A DNA stretch of 43,621 nucleotides from Anaerolineae bacterium (lineage in GTDB: Bacteria; Chloroflexota; Anaerolineae; CG2-30-64-16): contig JAPKMS010000320.1 of NCBI GenBank assembly GCA_026645775.1, positions 1-43,621 of the forward strand. The letters are read 5' to 3'. Of this stretch, positions 41,845 to 43,621 are shown piece by piece (position 1 is the stretch's first letter; each line of letters begins with the position of its first letter). The position numbers and the translations under genes are program-made. The notes beneath the pieces were generated by a model, which was given only the letters and a program-made list of their open reading frames with translations, had not been told where the DNA came from and made no database searches.

Positions 41845-43176
41845 TCACCCCACCCGCTTCCACACCCCAACCGCCAGCTCCCGCGCTTTCGCCATGATGG
41901 CTTCTTCATCCAGCAGGGTCAGCTTCTTGTCGGCCATCAGCACTTTGCCCGAGGCGATGGTGTGGGTGATGTGTGCGCCATCGACGCCGAAGAGGATGTG
42001 CCACGGCAGGTTGCCGGCGCTGAGCGGCGTTGGCGGCGCATAGTCCAAGAGGATGATATCGGCAAACGCGCCGGACGCCAACTCGCCCACCGGTTTCGGG
42101 AAGAAGCGCTTCGCCAGGTTGGCGTTGTTCGGATAGGCCATTTGCATGACGACATCGCCCGGCATGGCCTGCGGATTGTGGGTGTTGTGTTTGTGCGCCA
42201 GGTACGCGGTCTTCATCTCGTCGATCATGCAGTTGGAGAAGCCGTCGTTGCCCAATGCCACCGGGATGCCGCGGGCCAACATGCCGGCCACATCGGGCAG
42301 CCCCACCGCGTTGTTCATGTTGGAGCGCGGCTGATGCGTCACCAGCGTGCCGGTCTCGCGCAGGATGTCCTTCTCGTACTCGTCCAGGTGTATGCAGTGG
42401 ACCGCGATGGATTTCGGCCCCAGGATGCCAAGGCGGTTCAGACGCTCGACCACGCGCAGGTTGTACTTGCGCAGGCTTTCATCCTGGTCGGCGATGCCCT
42501 CTGCGACGTGGACGTGGAACCCGGTGTTCAGCCCTGCGACCGCCGCGACGCTGGCTTCCAACGTCTCATCGGAGCATGTGAGCGCAGCGTGCAGGCCGAA
42601 GGAGGCGCCCAACTGCGGGTCTTGCTGCGCCCGGCAGCGCTTGATGAAGCGGGCGTTCTCGGCGATGCCGGCCCTGGCGCCGCCCATGCCGTTGCGGTCG
42701 GTCACTTCGTAACACAGGCTGGCGCGCAGCCCGGTCTCCTTGACCGCGTCCGCGATGATGTCCAGGCTGCCATCAATGGCGGTCGGACTGGCGTGATGGT
42801 CAATCAGCGTGGTGCAGCCGTGGCGCACCGCGTCCACCAGGCAGATCAGCGCACTGTACTTGATGTCGTCCCACAATAGCGCCAGGTCCAACTTCCACCA
42901 GAGCCGCTCCAGGATCTCTACGAAGTTGGTGGCCGGCGCGCCGGGGATCGCCATGCCGCGCGCGAACGCGCCGTAGAAGTGGGTATGGCCGCACAACATG
43001 CCCGGCAGCACCAGTTTTCCGCCCGCGTCCAGCCTTTGGGCAGCGGGGTATTTCGCTGTCAGCGCCGCCGTGGGGCCGACGTCCACGATGGTGTCGCCCT
43101 CCCAGTAGACCGCGCCGTCGGTGAACTCGCGGTTGGATTTGTCGAGGGTGAAAACATGACCGTTTGTGATAAGCAT
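41845..43176 (-). CDS. ssnA: Putative aminohydrolase SsnA
   Basis: Amidohydrolase-superfamily enzyme of 443 residues, normal for SsnA. Metal-site features: GMLCGHTHFYGAFARGM (H-x-H), TLIDHHASPTAIDGSL, HVHVAEGIADQDESLRKY, HCIHLDEYE, and ALGNDGFSN near the end, with the C-terminal beta strand ADIILLDYAPPTPL. SsnA deaminates or hydrolyses purine-related rings and is typically found with YgfK, xdh-like hydroxylase, YqeC and SelD. It starts 48 bases after the YgfK stop. The substrate is not proven for this family in general. Confidence 0.92.
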   Translation of the reverse strand: MLITNGHVFTLDKSNREFTDGAVYWEGDTIVDVGPTAALTAKYPAAQRLDAGGKLVLPGMLCGHTHFYGAFARGMAIPGAPATNFVEILERLWWKLDLALLWDDIKYSALICLVDAVRHGCTTLIDHHASPTAIDGSLDIIADAVKETGLRASLCYEVTDRNGMGGARAGIAENARFIKRCRAQQDPQLGASFGLHAALTCSDETLEASVAAVAGLNTGFHVHVAEGIADQDESLRKYNLRVVERLNRLGILGPKSIAVHCIHLDEYEKDILRETGTLVTHQPRSNMNNAVGLPDVAGMLARGIPVALGNDGFSNCMIDEMKTAYLAHKHNTHNPQAMPGDVVMQMAYPNNANLAKRFFPKPVGELASGAFADIILLDYAPPTPLSAGNLPWHILFGVDGAHITHTIASGKVLMADKKLTLLDEEAIMAKARELAVGVWKRVG

Positions 43177-43224
43177 GGTTTGGCTCCTCAGTACATATCC
43201 GTGAGAGACTGAATTCTGTCCGAG

Positions 43225-43621
43225 TTATTGGGTCAACAACTGCGGCAGCGTCTCGCTCACACCCCGCAGCAGCACCGCCATCTCGGCCGCGTCGCGCAGG
43301 GAGAGCGAGCCGGTGAACGGGCCCTTGGCCGCCATCTCTTTGACCTCGAAGGCCGGCGTCAGGGTGACGCGTGCCTCAGGGCACTCGTAGACCAGGTGGC
43401 CGTCCTCGCGCGCCAGGCTCGATTCGCGCCCCTCGTCGCGGTGGCGGATGACGCCATCGGTGATGCGGTAGGCGTTGTGGTTCTCCTTCAGGAAGTCCGG
43501 CTCGTTCAGGAACAGCCGCGGCTTGTCCAGCCAGGGCTGGCCGTGGTGCACGCAGAAGGTGGTGCAGTCGCCGCACGCGTTGCAGAAGTCGTTGATGTTG
43601 ATGATCTGCCGCTCCTGGCCG
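43225..43621 (-). CDS. ygfK: C-terminal part of putative selenate reductase subunit YgfK, cut by window end
   Basis: The frame runs off the right edge; about 131 residues are visible. It opens with GQERQIININDFCNACGDC and continues TTFC, giving C-x2-C-x2-C-x3-C for a [4Fe-4S] cluster, then a region after the cluster with WLDKPRLFLNEPDFLKENH, as in YgfK tails. YgfK is a large (about 1000 residues) iron-sulfur flavoprotein of the glutamate-synthase small-subunit type, associated with selenium-dependent molybdenum hydroxylases. Its placement before SsnA matches known clusters. An internal GTG at 43551 is not the real start. Confidence 0.87.
   Translation of the reverse strand, partial: GQERQIININDFCNACGDCTTFCVHHGQPWLDKPRLFLNEPDFLKENHNAYRITDGVIRHRDEGRESSLAREDGHLVYECPEARVTLTPAFEVKEMAAKGPFTGSLSLRDAAEMAVLLRGVSETLPQLLTQ

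Noticed and set aside
1-43621. tRNA or rRNA genes, prophage or integrated element
   Set aside because: No cloverleaf with CCA-type end, no rRNA sequence, no integrase, transposase or phage structural gene was seen on either strand.

Overview
The window is GC-rich, gene-dense bacterial DNA with short intergenic gaps, many ATGA-type start/stop overlaps and good sigma70-type promoters. Gene content and style fit a Chloroflexota bacterium of the Anaerolineae/Caldilineae type: a Ycf45-like AAA-R3H ATPase next to tmk and a c-di-AMP receptor gene, a MalT-like LuxR regulator, a CarH-like B12 regulator, and many low-complexity palindromic insertions inside genes. This placement is an inference; the window has no rRNA or other phylogenetic marker that I could compare. 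I found no tRNA, rRNA, CRISPR array, insertion sequence or prophage.

Layout. 1-1864: the 3' part of an ECF-type ABC ATPase and its membrane S component. 1924-4686 (minus): selD, which reads through an in-frame TGA and is most likely a selenoprotein, and a CPA1 Na+/H+ antiporter. 4858-5538: two fused PII-like c-di-AMP receptor domains. 5690-11259: a B12-binding mutase-like protein, an opine-dehydrogenase-like enzyme, a CooC-like ATPase, a phytol/dolichol-kinase-like membrane protein and a CarH-like MerR regulator. 11379-20375: housekeeping and regulation (Crp/Fnr regulator, Lon-N protein, cold-shock protein, GNAT-like protein, AAA-R3H ATPase, tmk, c-di-AMP receptor, FmdB-type zinc ribbon, gmk, rhomboid-TPR, MEMO1 family). 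20379-25238: priA, a TlpA-like thioredoxin, an Lgt-like protein and a small membrane protein.

From 25366 to the right edge every gene is on the minus strand: a YqeC-MocA fusion, an RsmF-like methyltransferase, gamma-glutamyltransferase, a small pyrophosphatase-like protein, two SDR enzymes, a MalT-like regulator, a membrane protein, a methyltransferase / carbonic anhydrase / nitroreductase set, a RelE-type toxin-antitoxin pair, and then the xdh-like molybdenum hydroxylase subunits, SsnA and the 3' end of YgfK.

How it fits together. SelD, YqeC, MocA, the molybdenum hydroxylase, SsnA and YgfK are the known marker set of selenium-dependent molybdenum hydroxylases. SelD makes selenophosphate, the MocA domain makes the cytosine dinucleotide form of the Mo cofactor, YqeC is the accessory protein, and the hydroxylase, SsnA and YgfK act in purine-type catabolism. 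Because SelD here is itself apparently a Sec protein, the cell should also decode selenocysteine.

The most unusual feature is a set of imperfect palindromes made of repeated short words. They have inserted in frame into at least six conserved genes (ABC ATPase linker, priA, the RsmF-like gene, ggt, xdhA and, four times, the fused FAD/2Fe-2S subunit). A separate dispersed palindrome with GAGGCTTTAGCCGG arms occurs three times between genes.
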